Shown piece by piece: positions 27,589 to 35,178 of a stretch of 64,000 bases of DNA. Origin of the DNA: JACCYI01 sp963828075 (lineage in GTDB: Bacteria; Actinomycetota; Thermoleophilia; Solirubrobacterales; Solirubrobacteraceae). The stretch spans positions 1,612,001 through 1,676,000 of the forward strand of contig CAWHDH010000021.1 of the NCBI GenBank assembly GCA_963828075.1, written 5' to 3'. Positions within the stretch are counted from its first letter, which is position 1; every line of letters begins with the position of its first letter. The translations under genes and the position numbers were made by a program. The notes beneath the pieces were generated by a model that was given only the letters and a program-made list of their open reading frames with translations, did not search any database and was not told the DNA's origin.

Positions 27589-27972
27589 CTACACGGGAAC
27601 ACTCACGCATGAGACGGAGTAGATGTAGAACTCGTTACTGTCGGACGCGGGCAGCACATCGCTCCACGCCGCGGTGCGGAGCGTGAGCGACCTGAGGGCG
27701 CCCCCGTTGTACTGGTAGGTGGTCTTCCGCTTGTAGCACGTCGAGGTGTTCGATCCGCCGGGCATCAGGACCTGTCGCACACCGGGCAGGTGCGACCCGG
27801 GGTAGACCCATCTTGTGATGCCGTCGTAAGAGCGAGTGGAGATCCGCGTGTTGGAGAGGTTTTCGAAGTACGTGGCGCTGGCGACCGGGGCGGCGATCGC
27901 TGAGGCGCCGGCGGCGGCGAGCACGACGGCGAGCACGGAGGCGATACGGCGGCGGCGAATAGCGGCGGTCAT
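27589..27972 (-). CDS. Small secreted protein of unknown function
   Basis: A 127-residue protein with a clear signal peptide (RRRRIASVLAVVLAAAGASAIAAPVASA) and a mature domain of about 95 residues rich in Tyr, Ser and Thr with two cysteines (TSTCYKRK and SVSCVSV). ATG 27972 has AAAGG upstream; an ATG at 28035 would bury the signal. I recognise no domain. It is probably monocistronic and extracellular. Confidence 0.7.
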   Translation of the reverse strand: MTAAIRRRRIASVLAVVLAAAGASAIAAPVASATYFENLSNTRISTRSYDGITRWVYPGSHLPGVRQVLMPGGSNTSTCYKRKTTYQYNGGALRSLTLRTAAWSDVLPASDSNEFYIYSVSCVSVPV

Positions 27973-28099
27973 CTGGCCTTTCGATGGGAAGGGTCGGGCA
28001 CGCCGGACGGCGCGGTCGCGGAGCCTAGACATCAACCGCCGGCGACCGCGGTGCGCCCGTCCGCCGTCGGCGGAGGATGGATTCCATCGCGGCGGCCGG

Positions 28100-28129
28100 T
28101 TGACAAACTGAATTGACTTCAGCTAGAAT
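28100..28129 (+). promoter_or_regulatory. Sigma70-type promoter with island operator (site 1)
   Basis: TTGACA (28100-28105) and TAGAAT (28124-28129) are separated by 18 bases and flank the 15-bp island motif CTGAATTGACTTCAG (28108-28122). A repressor bound here would cover the spacer. It drives the 53-codon small gene at 28166 and is the best -35/-10 pair among the island promoters. Confidence 0.8.
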
Positions 28130-28165
28130 CGCGCCCACATCCCGAGCTCGAGAAGGAGGAGTGAG

Positions 28166-28327
28166 ATGGCCGCCCGCCAGTTCGTCTTTCCCAAGGTGAC
28201 GGAGATCCGCGTGTCCCGCGACACGCCTCGCGTGCGGTCGATCGCCGCTCCCGCCCAGCGCGACCTCGTGGTCGCCTCGCTGCTCTTCTGCCCGTACGGC
28301 AAGGAGACGGGCGGCCGCCGGGTGTGA
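28166..28327 (+). CDS. 53-residue protein, member of a small family in this island
   Basis: A short ORF with an excellent GAAGGAGGA ribosome site and a strong, operator-bearing promoter, so it is almost certainly expressed. The sequence begins MAARQFVFPKVTEIRVSRD and continues with a Val/Leu-rich segment ending FCPYGKETGGRRV. The RQFVFPKVTEI core resembles RGFVVPTVTEL in the 59-residue ORF at 38844, which lies in the same regulon. No transmembrane helix and no known domain are visible. Function unknown. Confidence 0.72.
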   Translation: MAARQFVFPKVTEIRVSRDTPRVRSIAAPAQRDLVVASLLFCPYGKETGGRRV

Positions 28328-28344
28328 CGCGCCCCACCGGCGGC

Positions 28345-28365
28345 CGCGGCGCTCACGGCGCCGCG
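28345..28365. terminator. Hairpin between convergent small gene and phasin-like gene
   Basis: CGCGGCGC / GCGCCGCG form a perfect 8-bp stem with a 5-base loop in the 60-base convergent gap. It could terminate transcription from both sides. There is no T-tract. Confidence 0.45.
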
Positions 28366-28387
28366 ACCGCCATCACTGGGGAGGGGA

Positions 28388-28669
28388 TCAGGAGACGAGC
28401 TCGCGCGCGGCGCTCGTATACGTCTTCGCGAGCTCGCGCGTGAAGTCGGCCTGCGCGGCGGCGGCGGTGACCAGCCAGTCCACCTTGGTCGCGCCGGCGG
28501 CCTTCTCGTAGGACTCGGTGAACGAGACCACGGTCTTCTCGTACGTGTCGAGGACGGCGGAGCCGGCCTTCTTGCCGTTCTCCAGGGCCTTCTCGTTGAG
28601 CTCCGCGACACGCTCGGCGGCGGCGTCGATGCTCTGGGTGGGCGTGCTGCTCTTGCTCTCAGCGGCCAT
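28388..28669 (-). CDS. Phasin-like small helical protein
   Basis: A 93-residue, alanine- and glutamate-rich protein predicted to be almost entirely helical, with amphipathic repeats (AAAERVAELNEKALENGKKAGSAVLDTYEKTVVSFTESYEKAAG) and no signal or cysteine. This resembles small phasin-family granule-surface proteins. The downstream position of a class III PHA synthase operon supports a polyester-granule role. ATG 28669 has AAAGGAA upstream. It has its own promoter with a degenerate island operator. Confidence 0.65.
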   Translation of the reverse strand: MAAESKSSTPTQSIDAAAERVAELNEKALENGKKAGSAVLDTYEKTVVSFTESYEKAAGATKVDWLVTAAAAQADFTRELAKTYTSAARELVS

Positions 28670-28735
28670 CGGGGGTTCCTTTCGGGGTGGGGTTGGACCG
28701 ATGCGTTAGCAAGATTAGCACATTCATAGCTAACC

Positions 28736-28750
28736 TTCAGCTGACTTCAG
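28736..28750 (-). promoter_or_regulatory. Degenerate island operator (site 2) upstream of phasin-like gene
   Basis: TTCAGCTGACTTCAG: the right half (TGACTTCAG) is identical to site 1, the left half is divergent. It starts the 82-base gap between the CoA ligase stop and the phasin-like gene and is followed on the minus strand by GTTAGCTATGAAT, a plausible -10 region. Confidence 0.5.
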
Positions 28751-28751
28751 A

Positions 28752-30287
28752 TCAGCAGCGGAACCGCTCCCGCAACTCGCGCTTGAGCACCTTTCCGCTC
28801 GGTGCGCGCGGAAGGTCGTCGACGAACGCGACCGAGCGCGGGAGCTTGTAGCCGGCGAGGCGCTCGCGCGCGAACGCGATCAGGTCATCCGCCGCCGGCC
28901 GCGTGCCGGGACGGCGGACGATCAGCGCCTTGACCGCCTCGCCCCAGTGCGGGTCGGGCACGCCGATGACCGCGACGTCGGCGACGTCGGCGTGCTGGGC
29001 GAGCGCCTCCTCGACCTCGACCGGATAGACGTTCTCGCCGCCGCTCACGATCATGTCCTTGACGCGGTCGGTCAGGAACAGATAGCCCTCCTCGTCGAGG
29101 TAGCCGCCGTCGCCGGTGCGCAGCCAGCCGTCCGGCGTCAGCGCCGCCGCCGTCTCGGCGGGGCGGCCGAAGTAGCCGGAGGTGACGTTCGGCGCGCGCA
29201 GCCATACCTCCCCCACCTCGCGCGGACCCAGCCGGCCGCCGCCCGCTGGGTCGACGATCTTCATCTCCACCCATGGGTAGGGCCGGCCGGCGGAGCGCAG
29301 CAGATGCTCGCGCGGGCCGCCGGGATCGTGATCGGCCGGCTCGAGCGCAACCACGCCGCCGGTGCTCTCCGTCAGGCCGTACAGGCCGAGCAGCGAACAG
29401 CCGAACGTGCGCAGAGCCGCCTTGAGCACCGGTGTGGTGATCGGCGCGGCACCGTAGGCGATCGACCGCAGGGCCGAGTAGTCGCGGCCGGCCGCCCCCG
29501 GCGCGCGGGTCAGCATCTGCAGCATCGTGGGCACCAGCACCGCATTGGTGACGCGCTGGTGCTCGAGGATGTCGAGGACGCGCTCGGCATCGAAGTCGCG
29601 CACGAGCACGGTGGTGGCGCCGTGCCAGAGCCCGCAGTACGTCCAGCCGATCCCGCCGATGTGGAACATCGGGAGCGGCGTGAGGCTCACGGAGTGCTCG
29701 TCGAACGCCCAGCGGACCGAGGTCTGCGCGGCCGCCGCCAGGTTCCGATGCGTGGTCAGCACACCCTTCGGGACGCCCGTCGTCCCCGACGTGTACATCT
29801 GGACGATGACGTCGCCCGGCTCCCCGCGCCCGCCGGGATCGCGCGGCTCGTGCGCGGCCACCCAGCGCTCGTAGCCCTCCCCCACGATCACCAGGTCGGG
29901 CGCCGGCGACAACCGCTCGAGGACGTCCTCGGCCACCTCGCGGTACGCGGGGCCGGCGATCAGGACCGGAGCGCGCGCGTCGGTGAGCACCGCCGCCAGC
30001 TCCGCGGGCGCCAGGCGGAAGTTGAGCGGCACCAGCACGGCGCCGACCTTGCTCGCGGCGAAGAGCAGCTCGACCACCTCGGGCGCCGAGCGATCGAGGT
30101 AGGCGACGCGGGTGTCGGCGCCCACGCCGGATGCCAGCAGCGCGTGCGCGAGCCGGCTGGAGCGCTCGTCCAGCGCGGCGTACGTGAGCTCGAGCTCGCC
30201 GAACCGGAGCGCCACCGCCGCGGGACGCCGCGCCGCGTGACGACGGATCACGTCGGCCACCCGCACATCGGCCGAGCCCGCGATCAC
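28752..30287 (-). CDS. Acyl-CoA synthetase (AMP-forming)
   Basis: A 511-residue ANL-superfamily ligase that activates a carboxylic acid to its CoA thioester via an acyl-adenylate. Motifs: A3 MYTSGTTGVPKG, A5 GLYGLTESTG, A7/A8 GWLRTGDGGYLDEEGYLFLTDRVKDMIVSGGENVYPVEVEEAL, and A10 with PRAPSGKVLKRELR carrying the catalytic Lys. GTG 30287 overlaps the hydrolase stop. It is the last gene of the eight-gene PHA-synthase operon, so it probably feeds acyl-CoA to that pathway. Chain-length specificity is not evident. Confidence 0.92.
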   Translation of the reverse strand: MIAGSADVRVADVIRRHAARRPAAVALRFGELELTYAALDERSSRLAHALLASGVGADTRVAYLDRSAPEVVELLFAASKVGAVLVPLNFRLAPAELAAVLTDARAPVLIAGPAYREVAEDVLERLSPAPDLVIVGEGYERWVAAHEPRDPGGRGEPGDVIVQMYTSGTTGVPKGVLTTHRNLAAAAQTSVRWAFDEHSVSLTPLPMFHIGGIGWTYCGLWHGATTVLVRDFDAERVLDILEHQRVTNAVLVPTMLQMLTRAPGAAGRDYSALRSIAYGAAPITTPVLKAALRTFGCSLLGLYGLTESTGGVVALEPADHDPGGPREHLLRSAGRPYPWVEMKIVDPAGGGRLGPREVGEVWLRAPNVTSGYFGRPAETAAALTPDGWLRTGDGGYLDEEGYLFLTDRVKDMIVSGGENVYPVEVEEALAQHADVADVAVIGVPDPHWGEAVKALIVRRPGTRPAADDLIAFARERLAGYKLPRSVAFVDDLPRAPSGKVLKRELRERFRC

Positions 30288-31060
30288 CGGGCCCCCCGGA
30301 AGAACCGCGCGATGTCGTCGTCGACCTCCGGCTGCTCGGTCGGGTACAGGTGTCCGGCCTCCTCGAGGATCCGCAGCTCGGCGCCCGGGATGCGCTCCGT
30401 CAGCAGCTCCGCGTTGGCGACGGGGATCACGCGGTCATGGCGGCCGTGGACGACGAGCGTCGGTGCCTCGATGCGCCGCAGGCGCCGGTGGCAGTTGTGC
30501 AGTGCGGCCGCGCAGATCTGCGCCCGGTACGCCTGCTCTGCGAACGGGTGGGCGAGCCGGCGGCGAATGTCCTCCGCGATGCGGTCCGGGTGCTCGCGGC
30601 GGCAGCGGGGGCCGTAGTTGAACGGCACCGACGCGCGCGCGGCCTCCTTCGCCGGCATGCTCGCCCGCCGGCGGAAGAAGCCGATCACCTCCTGGTCCGG
30701 GCGCACGGCCCGCGGCCCGCCCGCGTGCGTCGCTCCGAGCACCAGCGACCGCACGCGCCCGGGATGGCGGAGGACCAGCTGCTGGGCGACCATGCCGCCC
30801 AGGGAGAACCCGTACACGTGGGCCCGCTCGATCCCGGCCATGTCGAGCACCGAGACGGCGTCGTCCGCCATCGCCTCGGTCGTGTAGCTGTGGAAGCGCG
30901 CGCGCGACCGCCCGACGCCGCGGTTGTCGAAGACGATGACGCGCAGCGACCGCGAGAGGACCGGAACCGTTCGCCACCAGGCGCCGCCGCTGAGCCCCAG
31001 CCCGGTGATCAGCAGCACGGGGTCGCCCGTGCCGGTGCTCTCCCAGTGCAGCGTCGTCAT
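30284..31060 (-). CDS. Alpha/beta hydrolase in the PHA operon
   Basis: A 258-residue hydrolase: oxyanion region LLITGLGLSGGAWW, nucleophile Ser86 in GFSLGG, Asp in VHGRHDRVIP, and catalytic His in EEAGHLYPTEQPE. ATG 31060 overlaps the upstream 67-codon gene (ATGA), which fixes the start. Context suggests an intracellular polyester/oligomer hydrolase or acyl-CoA thioesterase, but the fold is too general to decide. Confidence 0.85.
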   Translation of the reverse strand: MTTLHWESTGTGDPVLLITGLGLSGGAWWRTVPVLSRSLRVIVFDNRGVGRSRARFHSYTTEAMADDAVSVLDMAGIERAHVYGFSLGGMVAQQLVLRHPGRVRSLVLGATHAGGPRAVRPDQEVIGFFRRRASMPAKEAARASVPFNYGPRCRREHPDRIAEDIRRRLAHPFAEQAYRAQICAAALHNCHRRLRRIEAPTLVVHGRHDRVIPVANAELLTERIPGAELRILEEAGHLYPTEQPEVDDDIARFFRGAR

Positions 31061-31260
31061 GAGTCGAGCAGCCAGCGGGCGGCCGAGAGCTGCACCGCCG
31101 CGATGTCGCGGGTCAGGTCCGCCGTCGTGGTCAACACCGAGCGGACGGGCTCGAACCCGAGCAGCCGAGCGAGCGAGCGCTGCAGATCGCACGACTTCCA
31201 GAGCACGTCCTCGTACGCGTTGATGGCGATCTCGAGGATCTCGTCGATGCGCGAGCCCAC
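31057..31260 (-). CDS. 67-residue helical protein in the PHA operon
   Basis: A short gene tightly packed between the GNAT gene (4-base gap) and the hydrolase (ATGA overlap), which argues strongly that it is real. The protein is helical, with LARLLGFEPVRSVLTTTADLTRDIAAVQLSAARWLLDS; no signal or metal site is seen. It may be a granule-surface or PHA-synthase accessory protein by context. I recognise no family. GTG start. Confidence 0.68.
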   Translation of the reverse strand: MGSRIDEILEIAINAYEDVLWKSCDLQRSLARLLGFEPVRSVLTTTADLTRDIAAVQLSAARWLLDS

Positions 31261-31264
31261 GGGG

Positions 31265-31789
31265 CTACAGCTCGTCCGCGATGCCGGCGAGGGTCATCGA
31301 CGACCACTGCTCCTCGACGGTGTTCGCCAGGATCATCAGGTCGCGCAGCGAGCCGGACTGATCCCGTACGTGATCGGTCAGCAACGCCTCGGGATCGAAT
31401 CCGAGCGACCGGAACATGGCGATCGTCGGCTCCTGGTCGGCGATGACCTCGACGACCATCTTGGAGAGGTCGAGCTCGACGGCGTCGATGACCGCGCGCC
31501 GTGCGAGCGCCCGGCCGACGCCGCGGCCGCGGTGCTCGGGATCGACGATCACCCGGACCTCGCCGACGTGGCTCGACCAGCCGTGCAGCGGGACGACCGC
31601 CACATAGCCGACGACCTCGCCGTCCTGCACGGCGACGGCGCGTGCCGGGCCCGGGCGCGTCCACGCGTCGACCACCTCCGCCGCCTCCACGTCCTCCTTG
31701 AAGAACGTGCGATCGCCCTCGGGGACGCGAGCCACGAAGCGCTCGAGCGCCTCGCGGTCGCCGGGTTCCAGGTGCTTGATCTCCATCAT
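31265..31789 (-). CDS. GNAT-family N-acetyltransferase
   Basis: A 174-residue acetyltransferase with the central strand and acetyl-CoA loop VGEVRVIVDPEHRGRGVGRALARRAV, then MVVEVIADQEPTIAMFRSLGF. Two adjacent ATG codons (31789, 31786) follow GAGAGAGG. The overlap with the phaC stop shows operon membership. The acceptor is unknown; it could modify a small molecule or regulate an operon enzyme by acetylation. Confidence 0.87.
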   Translation of the reverse strand: MMEIKHLEPGDREALERFVARVPEGDRTFFKEDVEAAEVVDAWTRPGPARAVAVQDGEVVGYVAVVPLHGWSSHVGEVRVIVDPEHRGRGVGRALARRAVIDAVELDLSKMVVEVIADQEPTIAMFRSLGFDPEALLTDHVRDQSGSLRDLMILANTVEEQWSSMTLAGIADEL

Positions 31790-32895
31790 CGTCCTCTCTC
31801 CTCGGGCCACTCGTCGCTGTGTGCCGCGATCCAGCCGGCGAGGCTCGGCAAGGTGTGCCGGAACGCCGAGCGCCCGGTCCCGAACGTCACATGACCGCCC
31901 GGGAGCAGGAGCTCGTCCCGGCGATCGGGCCGGCCGACCAGCCGCGCGATCGGCTCGGCGGCGGCCCGTGGCACGACCGTGTCGTTCTCGGCCATCGCGT
32001 TGAGCACCGTCGCGCCGGTCGTGGTGAAGTCGATCTCGCGGCCGCCGACGCGGAGCGACCCCGCCATCAACGCGTTGCGGCGGACGAAGTCCTCGACGAC
32101 CTGGCGGAACGCCGCGCCGGGGAACGGGACCTGGTCGCGCGCCCACTGCGCCATCGCCTGGAAGCCCTTGACGAAGTCGTCGTTCCACAGGTTCTCGAGC
32201 AGCGTCGCCTTCTGGGCCACGGCGGTGGTCGGCGCGAGCATGAAGAAGCCGCTGTAGAGGACGTCGGCGGGGACGTTGCCGGTCTCGTCGAGGAGCTCGT
32301 CGGGGTCGAGCCGGCCCTCGCGCAGCGCGGCCACCATCGGGCCCATCTCCTCGAAGTCGACCGGCGTCGCCATGAGGACCAGGTTGCGGACCGGAGCGTC
32401 GTCGTGTCCGTTGGCATAGAGGATCGCGAGCACGCCGCCGAGGCAGTAGCCGGCCATCGTGAGCTCCGAGCACCCGGTCTCGCGGCGCACCGCCTCGACC
32501 GCGCGCGGGAGGTACTCGTCGACGTAGGTCTCGAGCGTGTTCTCGGCGTCGAGCTCGGTCGGGATCCCCCAGTCGAGCATGAAGACGTCGAAGCCCTGGT
32601 CGCGCAGGAACCCGACCGCACTGCTTCCCGGCAGCAGGTCGAGGATGTAGCTCCGGCTGACGAGGCTGGTGACGATCAGCAGCGGCTGCGCGTAGCGGGT
32701 CGGGCCGCCGCGGAAGCGCCAGAGCTGCGCGCGGTCGCGCTGCCAGACGACGTCCTTCGGGCTGGTCCCGAGCTTCGGGCGGTTACTGCCGCGGACGTAG
32801 CGGACGCCGTTGCGCGCCCGCAGATAGGACCGCTCCACGTCGCGGTTGACGCGTGTGAGCAGGTCCGCCGGGCTCAGCTGCGGCACGGGCGTCAC
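31786..32895 (-). CDS. phaC: Class III polyhydroxyalkanoate synthase catalytic subunit (PhaC)
   Basis: A 369-residue alpha/beta-hydrolase-fold polymerase that joins 3-hydroxyacyl-CoA units. The lipase-like box GYCLGG carries catalytic Cys151; NAMAENDTVVP supplies Asp and LLPGGHVTFGTG the His. The conserved FMLDWGIP segment and the length of about 360 residues fit class III (short PhaC partnered with PhaE) better than class I/II (about 560). GTG 32895 overlaps the upstream small gene's stop (GTGA). The partner is probably the 102-residue protein just upstream. Confidence 0.9.
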   Translation of the reverse strand: MTPVPQLSPADLLTRVNRDVERSYLRARNGVRYVRGSNRPKLGTSPKDVVWQRDRAQLWRFRGGPTRYAQPLLIVTSLVSRSYILDLLPGSSAVGFLRDQGFDVFMLDWGIPTELDAENTLETYVDEYLPRAVEAVRRETGCSELTMAGYCLGGVLAILYANGHDDAPVRNLVLMATPVDFEEMGPMVAALREGRLDPDELLDETGNVPADVLYSGFFMLAPTTAVAQKATLLENLWNDDFVKGFQAMAQWARDQVPFPGAAFRQVVEDFVRRNALMAGSLRVGGREIDFTTTGATVLNAMAENDTVVPRAAAEPIARLVGRPDRRDELLLPGGHVTFGTGRSAFRHTLPSLAGWIAAHSDEWPEERGR

Positions 32896-33200
32896 TCCTT
32901 CACCGCCGTGCGCGACCGCTCGAGTTCCTCGAGCTCCTTGGTGATCTGCACCAGCCGCCGATCCATGCGCGCCAGCTGCTCGCGCACCCGTCGGATGTCG
33001 GTTCCCGCCGGGACGTTGAGCAGGTGCAGGCCGCGCTTGGACACGCTCTCGAGCGAATCGGTCACCCGTCGCTTCCCGCGATTGAGCTGGGTCACGACGT
33101 CGAAGTACGTGTCGCTGCGGACCGCCGACTCGACCGGGCCGCCGACCGCCCGCTCGACGCGCAGCACGAGCTTCAACCAGAGTGGCCCCGGCGCGGACAT
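32892..33200 (-). CDS. Small PHA-synthase partner (PhaE-like) protein
   Basis: A 102-residue protein, mostly helical, ending in a coiled-coil-like segment (DIRRVREQLARMDRRLVQITKELEELERSRTAVKE). Classical PhaE is about 350 residues but shares such a C-terminal coiled region; this looks like a minimal version. ATG 33200 overlaps the SDR stop (TGATG) and its stop overlaps the phaC start. Both overlaps support co-translation with PhaC. The PhaE role is inferred. Confidence 0.72.
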   Translation of the reverse strand: MSAPGPLWLKLVLRVERAVGGPVESAVRSDTYFDVVTQLNRGKRRVTDSLESVSKRGLHLLNVPAGTDIRRVREQLARMDRRLVQITKELEELERSRTAVKE

Positions 33201-34024
33201 CAGCGGGCGTCCCCGCCTCCGGGCATGCTCCACCGCGCGCCGCCGTCCACGGTCAGGATCGAGCCGGTCGTGTAGCTCGACGCGTCGCCCGCCAGATAGA
33301 GCGCCGCGCCGACGATCTCCTCCGCCAGGCCGGCGCGGCGCAGCGGGAAGGTCCGCGTGCGCTCGGCGAGCATGTCCATGTCCCACGCTTGGGAGATCGT
33401 CGTGAGGAAGGGGCCCGGCATGATCGCGTTCACGCGCACCTTCGGCCCGAGCGCGTCCGCCAGCCCGACGGTCATGGCGTTGAGGCCGGCCTTCGCGGCG
33501 GAGTACGGGACGATGTCGCCGGTCGGGCGCACCGCCCCCGTGCTCGAGATGTTGATGATCGAGCCGCCGTCGCCGGCGGCCATCCGCTCGCCGACGAGGG
33601 CGGAGAGCCGGAACGGGCCCTTGAGGTTGACCGCGATCACCTTGTCGAAGAGCGCCTCGCTCACCTCGGTGAGCGTCGGGTACTGCGGCGAGATGCCCGC
33701 GTTGTTGACCAGGACGTCGACGCGGCCGAACTCGCCGTACGCCGCCTCGATGAGCGGATCGAGCTCGTCCCAGCGGCCGACGTGGCAGGCGTGCCCGACC
33801 GCCCGCCCCCCGGCCGCGCGCAGCTCCGCCGCGACCTCCAGGCAGGCGTCCGCCTTGCGGCTGGCCACGACGACGTCGGCGCCGGCCGCCGAGAAGGCGC
33901 GCGAGATGGCGAGGCCGAGCCCGCGCGTCCCCCCGGTGACGAGCGCCACCCGGCCGGAGAGGTCGAACAGCCCGAGCGCGTCCGCGGTGCCTTTCGGGCT
34001 GGTGCTCTCGCCCACGCCGATCAC
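33200..34024 (-). CDS. Short-chain dehydrogenase/reductase in the PHA operon
   Basis: A 274-residue classical SDR: TGGTRGLG, NNAG, SSTGAVRPTGDIVPYSAAK (Ser and YxxxK) and the closing GSILTVDGG. The first about 20 residues precede the Rossmann core. GTG 34024 overlaps the MBL gene stop. In this operon it may act as a 3-hydroxyacyl-CoA dehydrogenase/3-ketoacyl-CoA reductase (PhaB-like) supplying PhaC, though SDR specificity cannot be read reliably. Confidence 0.87.
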   Translation of the reverse strand: MIGVGESTSPKGTADALGLFDLSGRVALVTGGTRGLGLAISRAFSAAGADVVVASRKADACLEVAAELRAAGGRAVGHACHVGRWDELDPLIEAAYGEFGRVDVLVNNAGISPQYPTLTEVSEALFDKVIAVNLKGPFRLSALVGERMAAGDGGSIINISSTGAVRPTGDIVPYSAAKAGLNAMTVGLADALGPKVRVNAIMPGPFLTTISQAWDMDMLAERTRTFPLRRAGLAEEIVGAALYLAGDASSYTTGSILTVDGGARWSMPGGGDAR

Positions 34025-35067
34025 TCCTGGGTCGCGCAGTCGGGGACGGGGCGGCGGCGCGGCCGGCGGTGCAGCGCCGTGCGGCGCGGGCGCCCGCGGG
34101 ATTCGTCGGTCAGCTCGAAGACGGAGCCGCCGTCGCCGGAGCGCTCGGCGACGTCGCCCGACGCGAGCAGCAGCTCGAGATGGCCGACGACCTCCCACAC
34201 GACGAGCAGCGGCTGCTCGGTCACGGTCCGCGGGGGCCACAGCCGGCCTGCGATCTCGAACGCCGTCCGTGGACCCTCGTCCAGGATCGCCAGGATGCGC
34301 TCGCAGCGGCGGCGGTGGTCGCGCAGACGCGCCGCGACGAGCCGCTTGTGGTCGGTGACCGGCGCGCCGTGGCCGGTCAACAGCCGGTCGACCGGCATCG
34401 CGGACGTGCGCCGCAGGTTCTCCAGGTACCGCAGGCGCGAGCGAGCGCGCCCGTCCTGTGCGCGATCCGCCGCGTAGATCTCCGTGTTGGAGGAGATCGT
34501 CGCCAGCAGGTGATCGCCGGCGAATGCCAGGCCGTCGCGGTCGTCGACGAACAGCGTGTCCGTCGTGCTGTGGCCGGGGCGCGCGACGACCCGCAGGCTG
34601 CGCCCGCCCGCCTGCACGCGGTCGCCATCGGCCAGGCGGACGTCGGCACGGAAGTCCTCGGTCGTGGCACGGATGTAGTCCCAGAACACCTCGTTGTCGG
34701 CGACGACCTGCTCTGGGACGCCGTGGTGGGCCATCAGCAGGTGCGCGAAGCGGCGGTCCTGCTCGACCTCGTCGGCGTAGCCCGCGGCGTAGTCGGCCAG
34801 CCGGTCGAGCACGGCCACCGACGCCCCCGAGCGGCGCTGGATCGTGGCGGCGAGGCCGACGTGATCGAGGTGGTGATGGGTCGCGAGCACCAGCTCGACG
34901 TCCTCGACGCGGAGGCCGTGGCGCGCGAGCCCGTCCTCGAGGGCCGCGAGGGCGTCCTCGTGGCGCGGGCCGGTGTCGATCAGGGTGATCGGATCCCCCA
35001 GCAGGAGCCAGGCGTTGACCGAGCGCACATGGGGGAGCGGGAGCGGGATGTGGGACACGTTCTCCAT
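34021..35067 (-). CDS. Metallo-beta-lactamase-fold hydrolase
   Basis: A 348-residue protein with the binuclear zinc motif THHHLDH (His64, His66, Asp68, His69), distal metal ligands in ARPGHSTTDT and FAGDHLL, and a C-terminal winged-helix-like extension (IAGRLWPPRTVTEQPLLVVWEVVGHLELLLASG) as in LACTB2-like proteins. It is the first gene of the PHA operon. Its start codon touches island operator site 3, implying a nearly leaderless transcript. A thioesterase or lactonase role is possible. Confidence 0.87.
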   Translation of the reverse strand: MENVSHIPLPLPHVRSVNAWLLLGDPITLIDTGPRHEDALAALEDGLARHGLRVEDVELVLATHHHLDHVGLAATIQRRSGASVAVLDRLADYAAGYADEVEQDRRFAHLLMAHHGVPEQVVADNEVFWDYIRATTEDFRADVRLADGDRVQAGGRSLRVVARPGHSTTDTLFVDDRDGLAFAGDHLLATISSNTEIYAADRAQDGRARSRLRYLENLRRTSAMPVDRLLTGHGAPVTDHKRLVAARLRDHRRRCERILAILDEGPRTAFEIAGRLWPPRTVTEQPLLVVWEVVGHLELLLASGDVAERSGDGGSVFELTDESRGRPRRTALHRRPRRRPVPDCATQE

Positions 35068-35080
35068 GAAGTGAGTTCAG
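35066..35080 (-). promoter_or_regulatory. Island operator (site 3), PHA operon promoter
   Basis: ATGAAGTGAGTTCAG: 4-bp arms plus matching core of the consensus CTGAAnTnAnTTCAG. It overlaps the ATG of the MBL gene; on the minus strand CATACT lies directly upstream as a -10. Confidence 0.75.
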
Positions 35081-35138
35081 TATGGCACAAGTGTTGGCGC
35101 GACGCCAGGGGGTTGCGTTGTCGCTCAACGGCTGTATA

Positions 35139-35153
35139 GTGAGTTGAAGTCAG
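35139..35153 (+). promoter_or_regulatory. Island operator (site 4), hydratase-dehydrogenase promoter
   Basis: GTGAGTTGAAGTCAG, preceded by TATAGT (35135-35140) as a possible -10. It lies 26 bases before the enoyl-CoA hydratase start and 59 bases from site 3 on the divergent side. Confidence 0.7.
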
Positions 35154-35178
35154 TTAGACAACTCGATCGGAGATACGC

